A DNA stretch of 21,725 bases from a virus. Where the stretch lies: positions 1-21,725 of the IMG/VR virus record IMGVR_UViG_3300046001_007835; one strand, given 5' to 3'. Numbering within the stretch: the first letter of the stretch is position 1; each line of letters starts with the position of its first letter. Below the pieces are notes generated by a model that saw nothing but the letters and a program-made list of their open reading frames with translations, had not been told where the DNA came from and did not search any database. The translations under genes were made by a program, and so were the position numbers. Of the stretch, positions 8,744 through 16,228 are shown piece after piece.

Positions 8744-8772
8744 TTGATACAAATCATAACAATAGATATAAT
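8744..8772 (+). promoter_or_regulatory. Strong sigma-70-like promoter giving a likely leaderless mRNA
   Basis: TTGATA (8744-8749, 5 of 6 matches), a 17-nt spacer and a perfect TATAAT (8767-8772) lie in the 38-nt gap between the capsid and decoration genes. The -10 ends 6 nt before the ATG at 8779, so transcription would be expected to begin at or within a base or two of the start codon. No Shine-Dalgarno site could fit. The surrounding sequence is AT-rich, which raises the chance of a fortuitous match, but the spacing is ideal. Confidence 0.6.
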
Positions 8773-8778
8773 AATTAT

Positions 8779-9192
8779 ATGCCCCAATTAGCTAATAATG
8801 AATCTCGCGGATTTACCCATTCCTTCATCATCAAAGCTGCCGAACTTGCTTCCGGCGGCACTGGTGCAAGGACTATTGGAGTGATCCCCCGTGGAGGTAT
8901 CGTCACAAACGTGTCGGTAACTGTAATCACCCCGATTGCAGGTGCCGGAGATATCGCCTTGATCGCAGGAATCGCAGCAGACACTGATGGATTCCTCGCT
9001 ACAGTAGATCTGGACGCGCTTGTTGCTACCGCTCGTAATAGCGGTGCGCTGCTTGACACCACGTTGGAATACATCAACAACACCACTGCTGATGTGCCCA
9101 TCACCACGACCATCTCAGGAACTGTTGCCAACATCACTGCAGGGGAGATCGTGTTTGGTCTGACCATTCTTGACCCGTTCAACTTGGTTTAA
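8779..9192 (+). CDS. Probable head decoration or stabilisation protein
   Basis: A 137-residue protein directly after the major capsid gene. It is rich in Thr, Ile, Val, Ala and Gly and lacks long charged helices, suggesting a beta-rich fold typical of small capsid-decorating proteins. No named family is recognised, so the role is inferred from position and composition. The frame is open upstream to 8557, but that part overlaps the capsid gene and has a shadow-like Arg/His-rich composition; the ATG at 8779 is the first start in the intergenic gap. A strong terminator follows the stop. Confidence 0.75.
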   Translation: MPQLANNESRGFTHSFIIKAAELASGGTGARTIGVIPRGGIVTNVSVTVITPIAGAGDIALIAGIAADTDGFLATVDLDALVATARNSGALLDTTLEYINNTTADVPITTTISGTVANITAGEIVFGLTILDPFNLV

Positions 9193-9204
9193 GGAAAATC
9201 AACT

Positions 9205-9242
9205 GCCGGGGAGTAGGAGCAATCCCGCTCCCCGGCTTTTTT
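9205..9242 (+). terminator. Rho-independent terminator after the capsid-decoration genes
   Basis: A perfect 9-bp GC-rich stem, GCCGGGGAG (9205-9213) with CTCCCCGGC (9228-9236), a 14-nt loop and a run of six T (9237-9242). It ends the head transcript 13 nt after the decoration gene. The next gene starts only 10 nt beyond the T run, so downstream genes need read-through or their own promoter. Confidence 0.92.
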
Positions 9243-9251
9243 ATTACCCAC

Positions 9252-9542
9252 ATGAACGCAATAACCGAAGCATCGATGAACGCAGCACTCATCCGCGAGC
9301 TGTGCAGTGGACGAGCATTTGTCGAGCAGATGGCAAAGAAACGCGAGAACGATGCGGCGCTGATCGCCGCGCGCGACAGGCAGAACGTGAATGCCAAGAG
9401 CACACTGCGGAAACTCGCTGAAATTCCGCAGCGGGAATACTTGCTCATGGCTCAGAAATACGGTAGCGAGTGCTGGGACGACAGGGAGTTCATGAAAGAC
9501 TTCCAGCGCCTTGAGCCTGATCTAGCAGTTAACAAAATTTGA
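9252..9542 (+). CDS. Small helical protein of unknown function
   Basis: A 96-residue, charged and mostly helical protein between the terminator and the adaptor gene. Residues about 25-60 are rich in Lys, Arg, Asp and Ala, consistent with a coiled coil. No family recognised. An in-frame second ATG at 9276 is possible as the start. The neighbouring adaptor gene begins 4 nt after its stop. Confidence 0.7.
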   Translation: MNAITEASMNAALIRELCSGRAFVEQMAKKRENDAALIAARDRQNVNAKSTLRKLAEIPQREYLLMAQKYGSECWDDREFMKDFQRLEPDLAVNKI

Positions 9543-9546
9543 TTCG

Positions 9547-10530
9547 ATGAAGACACGCACATACGACGAATTGCTGGAACTGATCAGCGCCTTGTGCGGT
9601 GTCGCGTTTGCCACCATCGAGCTGCCGAGAATCCGAGCACTGATCAATCGCCGGGCAAAGAAGGCGTATCGTGCCACCAATTACTGGACACGGTTTTTGA
9701 AAATCGGTGAGGAGAGAAGACGATCAGGAGACTCGATTTCTGCATCTTCTATTGTTGCTGGATCTGCTTATTACATAAATGCCACTGGGACTACAAATTA
9801 CGAGGATATCGGTTTGCCTTGGAACTCTGTTTTTGATGGATCGATCAGCGGAAACACACTGACTGTCGCTGTGATGCATAGCGGAACAATTTCGATTGGC
9901 GATTTTATCACCGACGTTGACAGTTTTGGAGATGTTAGGATTACTGCATTTTTAACTGGGACCGGAGGAATTGGCACTTATACCATATCCAACTCCCCGG
10001 GATCCATTTCATTGATTTCAATGGCATCGCAATCCAGCGGTGCGTATTTTGTTGCCACAGGGTCAGGAGCAGGCACAGGAACTGTCTTTCCCGCGCTCAA
10101 TTACATTCCCTACGCTGAGAGCGGCAAAAGCACCGTAGACACGTTCCTGCGGATCCAAAAAGACCAGCCGTATTTGTCTGCCAGCGTGCAGGACTACGAA
10201 TTCACGGTCGATGGGCTGGGGGCCACCATCGTCTGCGGCAATCTCGACCCGTCGCAGGCATGGGTGACCTACAAGGCGACTCACGATGTGCTGTATGGCA
10301 GCGGATCCTCGGAGTCATTCCTCATCCCTGACGAGTGGTTTGAGTATCTCGCACACGGCACCTATGCCGATTATCTGCGGGCGGAAGGACAACAAGAACG
10401 TGCGGTGGTCGCCGATCAAGAGGCCGATCTCATCCTTCAAGACGAACTGATGCGCCTCGACGAGCAGCACACGCAGACGCTGATCTCAAACCGCATCTTC
10501 ACTAATTCAAACATGCAGCTTCGCTGGTAA
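9547..10530 (+). CDS. Head-tail adaptor (connector) protein with a nested beta-domain insertion
   Basis: A 327-residue protein whose helical N terminus (about residues 1-60, with YDELLELISALCG and a basic RRAKKAYR stretch) and C-terminal region (about 190-327, ending in a long helix with YADYLRAEGQQERA) look like gp6-type connectors that dock on the portal. The middle, about residues 63-185, is different: Gly/Thr/Ser-rich beta-type sequence. Within it, a GTTNYEDIG...GAYFVATGSGAGTGTV module is interrupted by a second module, about residues 96-164, with the familiar SGNTLTV...GTGGIGTYTIS pattern of phage structural proteins. The inserted DNA is visibly more AT-rich than the flanks, suggesting acquisition as a cassette. 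Confidence 0.75.
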   Translation: MKTRTYDELLELISALCGVAFATIELPRIRALINRRAKKAYRATNYWTRFLKIGEERRRSGDSISASSIVAGSAYYINATGTTNYEDIGLPWNSVFDGSISGNTLTVAVMHSGTISIGDFITDVDSFGDVRITAFLTGTGGIGTYTISNSPGSISLISMASQSSGAYFVATGSGAGTGTVFPALNYIPYAESGKSTVDTFLRIQKDQPYLSASVQDYEFTVDGLGATIVCGNLDPSQAWVTYKATHDVLYGSGSSESFLIPDEWFEYLAHGTYADYLRAEGQQERAVVADQEADLILQDELMRLDEQHTQTLISNRIFTNSNMQLRW

Positions 10531-10532
10531 TC

Positions 10533-11372
10533 ATGCAATACGTCCTTGGAAACATGCTTGGCCGCAGCATTATCGGGTCACTAGACCCCGACGCGAAACT
10601 ATACATCGCGACGGTGCAGGCAGCGCTTGGTGCGACGACGATTGAGGCCGCGCTTCCAAACGCGACGAATCCCAAGAAAATCATTTCCGACTTTTATAAA
10701 GCCGAAAAAGACGCGGGCCGCTATTCGCTGCACAAGCGGATCTTCCTGCCGATTTATAACAACCTAGCGGCGAATGCGGTGGATGCGATTACGCGGGATA
10801 GCGGCACGTTTGCTGGCACGGTGACAGTCGCTCCCGGCTACGTTCAAGGCAACGGCACGACAGGATATTTCGACAGCGGCGCAAGCCTTGGGGGAGTTGG
10901 TGGATCTAACGCTAGCGGATCAATTTGGTTTATTACTCCTTTGAGAGCTAATGCGACACTAAGAGTCGAAGGGGTTAATGGCGCTATTGGAGATCGCGCC
11001 ACATTGCTAACTAATATTGGCAATGTCATTGAATACGCATTGCCATCATTGACGACATTAACCAGTCTAGCTACATCACCCGGCGGAATTACCATCGGAT
11101 CGACTATCACGACCAGTAGTAGGTTTGTTAAGAATTTGTCTGGATCAACATTTGGCACGGCCGCAAACACCACCTTAGACACTGCCACAATCCCTACTGG
11201 CAATCTGTATTTCTTGGCTAGAAACAACAATAACGACGGATTAATAGGACAGCACACCGAACGGCGCGGAGGATACGGGTTTGGGCTTGGTTTGACCGAA
11301 GTGCAAGCAGAGGGCTACGCGCTCAACCTGAAGTCGCTTTACGAATCACTAACCGGGCTAACACTACCATGA
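10533..11372 (+). CDS. LamG-like tail fibre or receptor-binding protein candidate
   Basis: A 279-residue protein with a helical N terminus (about residues 1-75) and a C-terminal beta-rich domain (about 90-275) resembling the concanavalin/LamG-like domains of phage tail proteins: a GNGTTGYFDSG strand early, an NLYFLARNNNNDG segment late and a final helix (EVQAEGYALNLKSLYESL) before the C terminus. Such domains usually bind carbohydrate or host surface. The part from about 10890 to 11230 is more AT-rich than its surroundings, as is common for exchanged host-range domains. Its stop overlaps the next start as ATGA. Fibre versus minor tail protein cannot be decided from sequence alone. Confidence 0.65.
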   Translation: MQYVLGNMLGRSIIGSLDPDAKLYIATVQAALGATTIEAALPNATNPKKIISDFYKAEKDAGRYSLHKRIFLPIYNNLAANAVDAITRDSGTFAGTVTVAPGYVQGNGTTGYFDSGASLGGVGGSNASGSIWFITPLRANATLRVEGVNGAIGDRATLLTNIGNVIEYALPSLTTLTSLATSPGGITIGSTITTSSRFVKNLSGSTFGTAANTTLDTATIPTGNLYFLARNNNNDGLIGQHTERRGGYGFGLGLTEVQAEGYALNLKSLYESLTGLTLP

Positions 11373-11677
11373 TCGGATACATCACCACTCCCGAGGTTTC
11401 CGCGCAAATCTCCGCCGCCGTCCGCGAGGCGCAAATCTCGCGTGGCATCGCACCGTATCTAGCGATCCATGGATTCCCAGTCACGAGCGGCGAGCACGTT
11501 GGTTTGCATTTCCTCCCGTTCGAGGACTCCGCGCTAACAACGCCATTGCACGCCAACACCCGCCTCGCCGACTACCCCGAGTTTGCCGCGCTCATCGCGA
11601 TGCTTGGCGGGCTTGAGGCTAGGATTGACCTCCCCCCTGAAGCCATCGCGCAACCTGAATTGGAACAAACCCCCTAA
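11369..11677 (+). CDS. Small unknown protein downstream of the fibre candidate
   Basis: A 102-residue protein starting at the ATGA overlap with the LamG-like gene. It has a helical N terminus, a central HGFPVTSGEHVGLHFLPFED segment and an acidic, Pro-rich C terminus. No family recognised. Because it is coupled to the fibre gene it may be a fibre-associated chaperone or accessory protein, but nothing in the sequence proves this. Confidence 0.65.
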   Translation: MIGYITTPEVSAQISAAVREAQISRGIAPYLAIHGFPVTSGEHVGLHFLPFEDSALTTPLHANTRLADYPEFAALIAMLGGLEARIDLPPEAIAQPELEQTP

Positions 11678-11687
11678 CCCCAAATCT

Positions 11688-11837
11688 ATGAAGACTACAA
11701 TCCTCGGAGTATTAACAGTCACCGGAGCACTCATTGGTGCTGCAACCCAGTTCCTGACAACCGGATCTATCGATCTCATGTCCATCATCCCAGCGGTCAC
11801 TGCCGGGATCGGACTCATCAAGGCCCGCGACCAATGA
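11688..11837 (+). CDS. 49-residue membrane protein, holin-like
   Basis: A 49-residue protein with two short hydrophobic segments (about residues 4-20 and 29-44) separated by a turn with TTGSID, and a short charged tail (KARDQ). This resembles tiny phage membrane proteins found upstream of lysis genes. The ATG at 11688 is chosen; the frame is open to 11583, but that extension lies inside the previous gene. Its stop overlaps the next start as ATGA. One of this protein and the next is probably the holin. Confidence 0.6.
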   Translation: MKTTILGVLTVTGALIGAATQFLTTGSIDLMSIIPAVTAGIGLIKARDQ

Positions 11838-12016
11838 CCAACGACATGCCATTTAGAGATTCACTTTACGCCATTTGCGCAACTGCGGCCCCGCTTGTTG
11901 CTGTCGTGACGTCGTATCAAGAGCAGGTCGAGTATAGCATGAGGATCATCTCTCTGGTGCTCGGTATGCTGGCCAGCTTGGCATACGTCATTAGCATCAT
12001 GCGTAAGTTCAAATGA
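11834..12016 (+). CDS. Small two-span membrane protein, holin candidate
   Basis: A 60-residue protein with two hydrophobic segments, about residues 11-26 and 37-54, a polar connector (YQEQVEYSM) and a basic C terminus (MRKFK). Size, two spans, basic tail and position directly before the endolysin match small class II-type holins, which permeabilise the inner membrane and release the endolysin. ATGA overlaps link it to both neighbours. No sequence family is recognised, so the call rests on topology and context. Confidence 0.65.
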   Translation: MTNDMPFRDSLYAICATAAPLVAVVTSYQEQVEYSMRIISLVLGMLASLAYVISIMRKFK

Positions 12017-12492
12017 TCCTCGCCAACAAAATCGCCGAGATTGCCCAGACGCAAATTGGCGTGCGCGAGACGTCCACCAATGGCGGCGATGAGATCGCCG
12101 ACTACCAACGCGCGACATGGTTGCCTGTCGGGCCATGGCCGTGGTGTGCGGCATTTATCTGCTGGGTGGTGCGGGAGGCAATGGACGAGATTGAAACCAA
12201 GTGGACATTCAATCGCCCAAGGACAGCAGGTGCTTGGGATCTTGAGAAATGGTGCCTGTCAGTGGACAACTCGGCCAGACTGAAACGTCGCCCGGTCACC
12301 GTGAAGCGCGGGGACATCGTCATTTTTACATTTTCACACGTAGGCATTGCCGTCAGTGACATGGACAAGAACGGCATGGTCGCCACCGTCGAAGGCAACA
12401 CGAACGATGCCGGATCTCGCGAGGGTGACGGGTGCTACCGAAAGCACCGTCACATCAGCAAGATCCGGTCTGTCATTCGCTTTACTGTCTAG
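12013..12492 (+). CDS. Endolysin: CHAP/NlpC-P60-type cysteine peptidase
   Basis: A 159-residue single-domain enzyme expected to cut peptide links in host cell-wall peptidoglycan at lysis. The catalytic Cys is Cys45 in the motif PWPWCAAFICWV, the His is His109 in GDIVIFTFSHVGIAVS, and a third polar residue is likely in VEGNTN (127-130). This order and spacing fit CHAP-like peptidases. There is no signal peptide, so release would depend on the holin candidates upstream. Its stop codon lies inside the 3' end of the convergent helicase gene (11-bp overlap). Confidence 0.88.
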   Translation: MILANKIAEIAQTQIGVRETSTNGGDEIADYQRATWLPVGPWPWCAAFICWVVREAMDEIETKWTFNRPRTAGAWDLEKWCLSVDNSARLKRRPVTVKRGDIVIFTFSHVGIAVSDMDKNGMVATVEGNTNDAGSREGDGCYRKHRHISKIRSVIRFTV

Positions 12493-13780
12493 CAATTGCC
12501 CGGTGGAATTCCTTGGCTTGTGGCGATACCCAAAGCCCAGCAAACCAGTCCTTGAGAAGCAAACCCTGCAACGACTTTACCCGGCTCACTGCGACGTATG
12601 CCTGACCGGGTTCCCGGGCGGCACGAATGTCGATGAGCGCCGAGTCTAGCGTCAGTCCCTGCGACTTGTGGATCGTCGCCGCCCACGCCAGCCTCAGCGG
12701 GAATTGGCGAAATTCCGCGGTGCCTTTCTGGGACGGGTCGAATTTCCATGTGTTGTGCATGATCTCGATCACCTTGCCATTATCTAACCGCAACGACACA
12801 CGGTCGTCCTGCACTGCCTCTACGGTGCCAATCTCTCCATTGGCTGCCAGCATTCCATCTGGATCGGATGGATCCTTGAGGTTCGCCGTGACCATGGCTC
12901 TGGCGGCCACCTTCAGCACTAGCCTCTCCGGCGTGATCAAATTCTTCTTCAAGAAATCGACATCGTATTTGTTGCCACTGGTTTCGGCCATGAGCACATG
13001 CTCAGGCGTCTCAAGCGTGCCGAGTTGATACGTGTTCCATTTATCGACCTGCACGTTGTGGGTGAAAAGTCTGAGCACATTGGCAGGTGGGAACATCGCC
13101 ACCCGTTTCTTCAAGATTGCGGCACCGTCCTTCGTCACCGTGCCTTCGCGGAACTGGTTTAGCACCGAGATGAAATCTGGATCGTCCTGACGGTGAACCT
13201 GCCGGAGAGTGACATGCCGGAAGTCAATGCTCTTCCAAGCATCGCAGGCGAATGCCCAGTCATACAACCCGGTCTTGCTAACAGGTGGCAATTGCAGGAA
13301 GTCGCCGACGGCAATCACTTGGATGCCGCCCATGGGACGATCATCGCCGCGAACCTGCCGACACACGAAGTCAACGAAGTTCAAGATCTTCCCGGGCAGC
13401 ATCGACACCTCGTCAATGATCAGGATTTGAGTCGCCTTGATGCGTCCCATGGTCGCCTGCCAGTGCAGTCCCTGCGATTTCATAAAGCGGAAATAGTCGT
13501 CGAACGACTGACCTTCCTTGGGTCCGATGCCGATGCCTGCCCATCGATACACGGTGGAGGTATTGATGTCCTCGCCAAACATCGACGACAGCTTATCGCG
13601 CAGGTTGAGCGCTGCCACTCCGGTGGTCGCACAAACTTTCAGCGCCCGGGAATTGAGACGTCGCCGGATGATCTCGACAGTCACCGAGGATTTCCCGGTG
13701 CCTGCCGGGCCTGTTATAAAAACCGAGTGTCCCTCGTTTACTTTGCCGATGGCAAAGAGTTGGTCTGGGTCAAATTTCAT
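12482..13780 (-). CDS. Pif1/RecD-like SF1B DNA helicase
   Basis: A 432-residue helicase expected to move 5'-3' on single-stranded DNA. Walker A is GPAGTGKS (residues 24-31). Walker B is IIDEVSM (121-127). Motif III is VGDFLQLPPV (158-167). Towards the C terminus are the ATIHKSQGLTLD motif and AYVAVSRVKS motif VI. These are the hallmark motifs of Pif1/RecD helicases. It is the last gene of the minus-strand cluster and starts at an ATGA overlap with the zinc-ribbon gene. In this phage it probably assists replication or recombination together with the RusA resolvase and ssDNA-binding protein. Confidence 0.93.
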   Translation of the reverse strand: MKFDPDQLFAIGKVNEGHSVFITGPAGTGKSSVTVEIIRRRLNSRALKVCATTGVAALNLRDKLSSMFGEDINTSTVYRWAGIGIGPKEGQSFDDYFRFMKSQGLHWQATMGRIKATQILIIDEVSMLPGKILNFVDFVCRQVRGDDRPMGGIQVIAVGDFLQLPPVSKTGLYDWAFACDAWKSIDFRHVTLRQVHRQDDPDFISVLNQFREGTVTKDGAAILKKRVAMFPPANVLRLFTHNVQVDKWNTYQLGTLETPEHVLMAETSGNKYDVDFLKKNLITPERLVLKVAARAMVTANLKDPSDPDGMLAANGEIGTVEAVQDDRVSLRLDNGKVIEIMHNTWKFDPSQKGTAEFRQFPLRLAWAATIHKSQGLTLDSALIDIRAAREPGQAYVAVSRVKSLQGLLLKDWFAGLWVSPQAKEFHRAIARQ

Positions 13781-13971
13781 AGGTCGTGTCTGTGCTTTCG
13801 TGCGGCGTGATGGATGCCATTGATCAGTCGATTCTGTGTGTCGTCGTATCTATCGGAATCGTATGGGTCGGGTGGTTCTTTCTCGTCCTCGTCCGGTGCT
13901 CGGCAGAGAGGACACATGTCGTCTTCTGTTGGCCAATCTCTGCTGCCACACAACGTGCATGAAAAGTTCAT
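13777..13971 (-). CDS. Small zinc-ribbon protein
   Basis: A 64-residue protein with two Cys pairs, CTLC (residues 5-8) and CPLC (20-23), the spacing of a treble-clef or zinc-ribbon metal site, followed by an acidic Asp/Glu/Pro stretch (26-41) and a basic His/Arg-rich tail. It is coupled by ATGA overlaps to the gene on each side (an Arg-rich peptide before it, the helicase after it). A role in binding nucleic acid or a partner protein is plausible but not demonstrable. Confidence 0.75.
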   Translation of the reverse strand: MNFSCTLCGSRDWPTEDDMCPLCRAPDEDEKEPPDPYDSDRYDDTQNRLINGIHHAARKHRHDL

Positions 13972-14120
13972 CGCTTGAAAATCCTCCTGATCGTTCTGAT
14001 AGGGTGCTTCAGCGCATCGATGCGCTTGCGGCGGATTCGCTCGCGTTCTGCCCGAGCACCGAGCAACTGAGTGATTTTGTATGTGAGAATTGGGTCTCGT
14101 CCGATAATTTCAGGAATCAT
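13968..14120 (-). CDS. 50-residue Arg-rich basic protein
   Basis: A short frame starting 11 nt inside the end of the resolvase gene and ending in an ATGA overlap with the zinc-ribbon start. Its second half is very basic (RERIRRKRIDALKH and RRIFKR), consistent with nucleic-acid binding. It fills the only gap between two well-supported genes and uses the same overlap style, which supports it despite its size. Confidence 0.6.
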   Translation of the reverse strand: MIPEIIGRDPILTYKITQLLGARAERERIRRKRIDALKHPIRTIRRIFKR

Positions 14121-14568
14121 TTTCGTTGATGGTGTAGATTGTTAGGTGGCATCCCCCACGTTGATCGGCCCATTTCTTAACGACATGCAGCACAACAACT
14201 TGATCGTCGTCGCCCCACACGTTGAGCGCAGTGAGTGCATCGAGCACGGCTTTTGCGAGATTGTCTGCGTCGGGCTTTTTCGCATAGTAAATCTTGGGTG
14301 CCGACGGCTTGAGATCGACTCCGTTGGATCGGTAGTGACTCTTTGGCCGGGCCATGCCGAAGCACATCTCAACTTTGATGCACCCTTGCAGGTTCTTCCC
14401 GTGAAGCTCCTTTGTCTGCGCGGCGACGTCGCCTTTCCATGCCTCGGCAGTGCCGGGGTCATACATCCGCGCCTTGCCTTTGAAGGCAAATGCGCGAGCG
14501 CGTGGTTGTGCCTTCGGGATGCCGTAGATTGTGGTTGAAAAAACCAAAGTGGTCGTAGTGATGGTCAT
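14110..14568 (-). CDS. rusA: RusA-family Holliday junction resolvase
   Basis: A 152-residue endonuclease expected to cut four-way DNA junctions formed during phage recombination and replication, clearing branches before packaging. Family marks are GIPKAQPRARAF near the N terminus (16-27), KPDADNLAKAVLDAL (98-112) with acidic residues Asp100 and Asp102, and WGDDDQVV (118-125). The ATG at 14568 is preceded by GGAGG with 8-nt spacing and overlaps the previous stop as ATGA; a longer frame to 14664 is an upstream extension into the preceding gene. Length is normal for the family. Confidence 0.9.
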   Translation of the reverse strand: MTITTTTLVFSTTIYGIPKAQPRARAFAFKGKARMYDPGTAEAWKGDVAAQTKELHGKNLQGCIKVEMCFGMARPKSHYRSNGVDLKPSAPKIYYAKKPDADNLAKAVLDALTALNVWGDDDQVVVLHVVKKWADQRGGCHLTIYTINENDS

Positions 14569-14813
14569 CGTGCGTTCCTCCATTGTCCGATCTCGAATGC
14601 GAATTGAGTTTCTAACGATGCAAACCACCGGGCCTGCTCGAGAGTCAGCGTAAAGTCGTTCCACCCGGGTTCGCTCATCGACGAGATTTTCTCGAGCATC
14701 TCAATCTCGGATCCGCAAAGGATTGGGCGAGATGTCTCGAGGATTGCGCGGGCTGTTTCTGCCATCTCTTGTTCTTGGTCAGTGGCAACGGTGATTTCTG
14801 GTTCTTCGTTCAT
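14565..14813 (-). CDS. Small acidic unknown protein upstream of rusA
   Basis: An 82-residue protein with an acidic N-terminal half and a Trp/Phe-containing C terminus (EPGWNDFTLTLEQARWFASLE). I chose the ATG at 14813 because the longer frame to 14885 gives a Ser/Pro-rich N terminus unlike the rest. The stop overlaps the rusA start (ATGA), and its coding end supplies the resolvase ribosome binding site. No family recognised. The 91 nt upstream of it hold no gene that I can see. Confidence 0.6.
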   Translation of the reverse strand: MNEEPEITVATDQEQEMAETARAILETSRPILCGSEIEMLEKISSMSEPGWNDFTLTLEQARWFASLETQFAFEIGQWRNAR

Positions 14814-14904
14814 GATATGATTTGATGATGGATTCCCAAAGGGGGCAGAGGGGGAGCTACATTGCGCCTCACTCAGCCGTTCCACCCCCAGTGGGAAAAT
14901 TTTG

Positions 14905-15651
14905 TTAGCGACTCGAGACGACGGGCTTCTTGAATGCGCGAATGCCTGCGGCTATGCAGTGCAGGTCAACGTCTTCGACCTCACCCGCATCAAGCGCCTT
15001 GATCCATGCGAGAATAACTGTACGACGTTCTTTCGTTTCCACGAAATCAGGCTTAATCGCAGCGAGCAGATTCATATCTGTCACTTCAAAATCCCATGCG
15101 AATCGCACACCGTCGGCGACCTTTGTGGCGGCCAACTCGCTGGATGCATCCATGCGTGCGCCCAGCGTCTCTTGCCGGGCTTGTTCCGCCTGCTTGGCAG
15201 CGATTACGTCGGAGATCTTGCCTGATGCCTCAGCGGCGTCCTGAGCGGCGGCAGCAGCCTCACGGGCGGCACGGGCGATCTCGAATGCCTTGCGTTCTTC
15301 CTCGGCCTTTATGGCAGCGATGCGTGCAACCTCGCTTGCATGGTCGCCGATGAGCTTGCGCAGGCGTGCTTCCTCAGACTCGATCTCGAGTAGGAATGTC
15401 TTGGCGCTGGCGTCGATGAGCTTCCCGATGCGCAGCACAGGTTCCTTAACGTCTTTCCGGCCCTTATCGACCATGATGCGCATCTGTGCCAATGAGCGCA
15501 TCACATACGCTGCGTCGGCAGACTCGTCATTGTTCGTGACCTTGCAGACGTTAGAGGATGCGACCAGAAGATCACGTTTCGATGTTTCGGCTTCTTGGCA
15601 AATTGTGAGGGTGTAGCCCTCGCCTGATAGGATTAGTGTATCGGTATTCAT
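14905..15651 (-). CDS. Coiled-coil protein, possibly recombination-associated (DUF1351-like)
   Basis: A 248-residue protein: a beta-type N terminus, a long central Ala/Glu/Arg-rich coiled coil (about residues 75-165) and a compact C-terminal domain (about 180-240) with VRFAWDFEVTDMNLLAAIKPDFV. This layout is seen in phage proteins encoded beside recombination functions (DUF1351 and similar groups), which may bind DNA or assist single-strand annealing or Gam-like functions. The family link is a judgement from pattern, not a firm match. Its start overlaps the stop of the Cys-rich peptide upstream (ATGA). Confidence 0.65.
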   Translation of the reverse strand: MNTDTLILSGEGYTLTICQEAETSKRDLLVASSNVCKVTNNDESADAAYVMRSLAQMRIMVDKGRKDVKEPVLRIGKLIDASAKTFLLEIESEEARLRKLIGDHASEVARIAAIKAEEERKAFEIARAAREAAAAAQDAAEASGKISDVIAAKQAEQARQETLGARMDASSELAATKVADGVRFAWDFEVTDMNLLAAIKPDFVETKERRTVILAWIKALDAGEVEDVDLHCIAAGIRAFKKPVVSSR

Positions 15652-15800
15652 TGGAGAAATTTTTGTTTGTTAGTTGGGTCAATGTGTCCGGTGCAAATGC
15701 AGCACCCGAGACTTAATAGTCGGCAAGCATGACGGTAGCAATGGTCGCACAAGCCTGCCGGGCATGGCTTGTCACGCAATGCTTTTGCGGCGGCGGCCAT
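15648..15800 (-). CDS. 50-residue Cys-rich putative zinc-binding peptide
   Basis: A short protein with six Cys and several His (CPAGLCDHCYRHAC then CCICTGH) able to build one or two metal sites. The ATG at 15800 follows the stop of the previous gene by 14 nt; a longer frame to 15998 overlaps that gene and is less likely. Its stop overlaps the start of the coiled-coil gene as ATGA. Function unknown, but the Cys spacing is typical of small zinc-finger peptides. Confidence 0.55.
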   Translation of the reverse strand: MAAAAKALRDKPCPAGLCDHCYRHACRLLSLGCCICTGHIDPTNKQKFLQ

Positions 15801-15814
15801 TTTCTCGCGAATGC

Positions 15815-16228
15815 TCAGAACGGATGATTTGCCGGGCGCTGCGTCGATGGGTGCTCGAAGAATTGCAATCGATGGATCAGGATCGGTGGCACATACCCAA
15901 CCCCTTTCGGGAATACTGCTAGCCATGAGTGAGTCGGATCCAACGGATCGTTGGTCACAACCAACTCGCTCTCGAATGCGTTTAGTGCTTGGTGCCATGT
16001 CCTCGTCTGTGGCAACGCATCCACCGGAGTCATGTCGATTGCCTGCCCCTGCGTCAGTCCCAGCGACCGTTCGTCGGATTCTGGTGCCGGAGTCGGTGGT
16101 CGAATCGGCAATTCCGGTGCCTTGGAGGATAGCACCAATCCCCGGGGCTTTCCCGGCGTTGGTAATGTGGTAGGTTGTGCGGCGGCACGCTCTGCTTTGC
16201 GTGCGGCAATTTTTTCTGCTAGTGTCAT
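15815..16228 (-). CDS. Unknown protein with Pro-rich linker
   Basis: A 137-residue protein: a short basic helix (residues 1-17, KIAARKAERAAA), a Pro/Ser/Thr-rich linker (18-50) and a folded-looking C-terminal part (about 75-125) with Trp and aromatic residues (HSWLAVFPKGVGYVPP). No family recognised. It lies between the ssDNA-binding protein and the Cys-rich peptide and may therefore belong to the replication set. There is no Shine-Dalgarno site. Upstream, 77 nt without a gene contain a weak hairpin (ACGGTG with CACCGT). Confidence 0.65.
   Translation of the reverse strand: MTLAEKIAARKAERAAAQPTTLPTPGKPRGLVLSSKAPELPIRPPTPAPESDERSLGLTQGQAIDMTPVDALPQTRTWHQALNAFESELVVTNDPLDPTHSWLAVFPKGVGYVPPILIHRLQFFEHPSTQRPANHPF

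Noticed and set aside
7739-8752. A 337-codon open frame on the minus strand opposite the capsid gene
   Set aside because: It mirrors the capsid gene almost exactly and arises from the strong third-position GC bias of that gene; its product is Arg/Val/Asp-rich with no motif.
15801-15998. Longer N terminus for the Cys-rich peptide
   Set aside because: It would overlap the 137-residue gene for over 180 nt in another frame; the ATG at 15800 gives the compact layout seen elsewhere.
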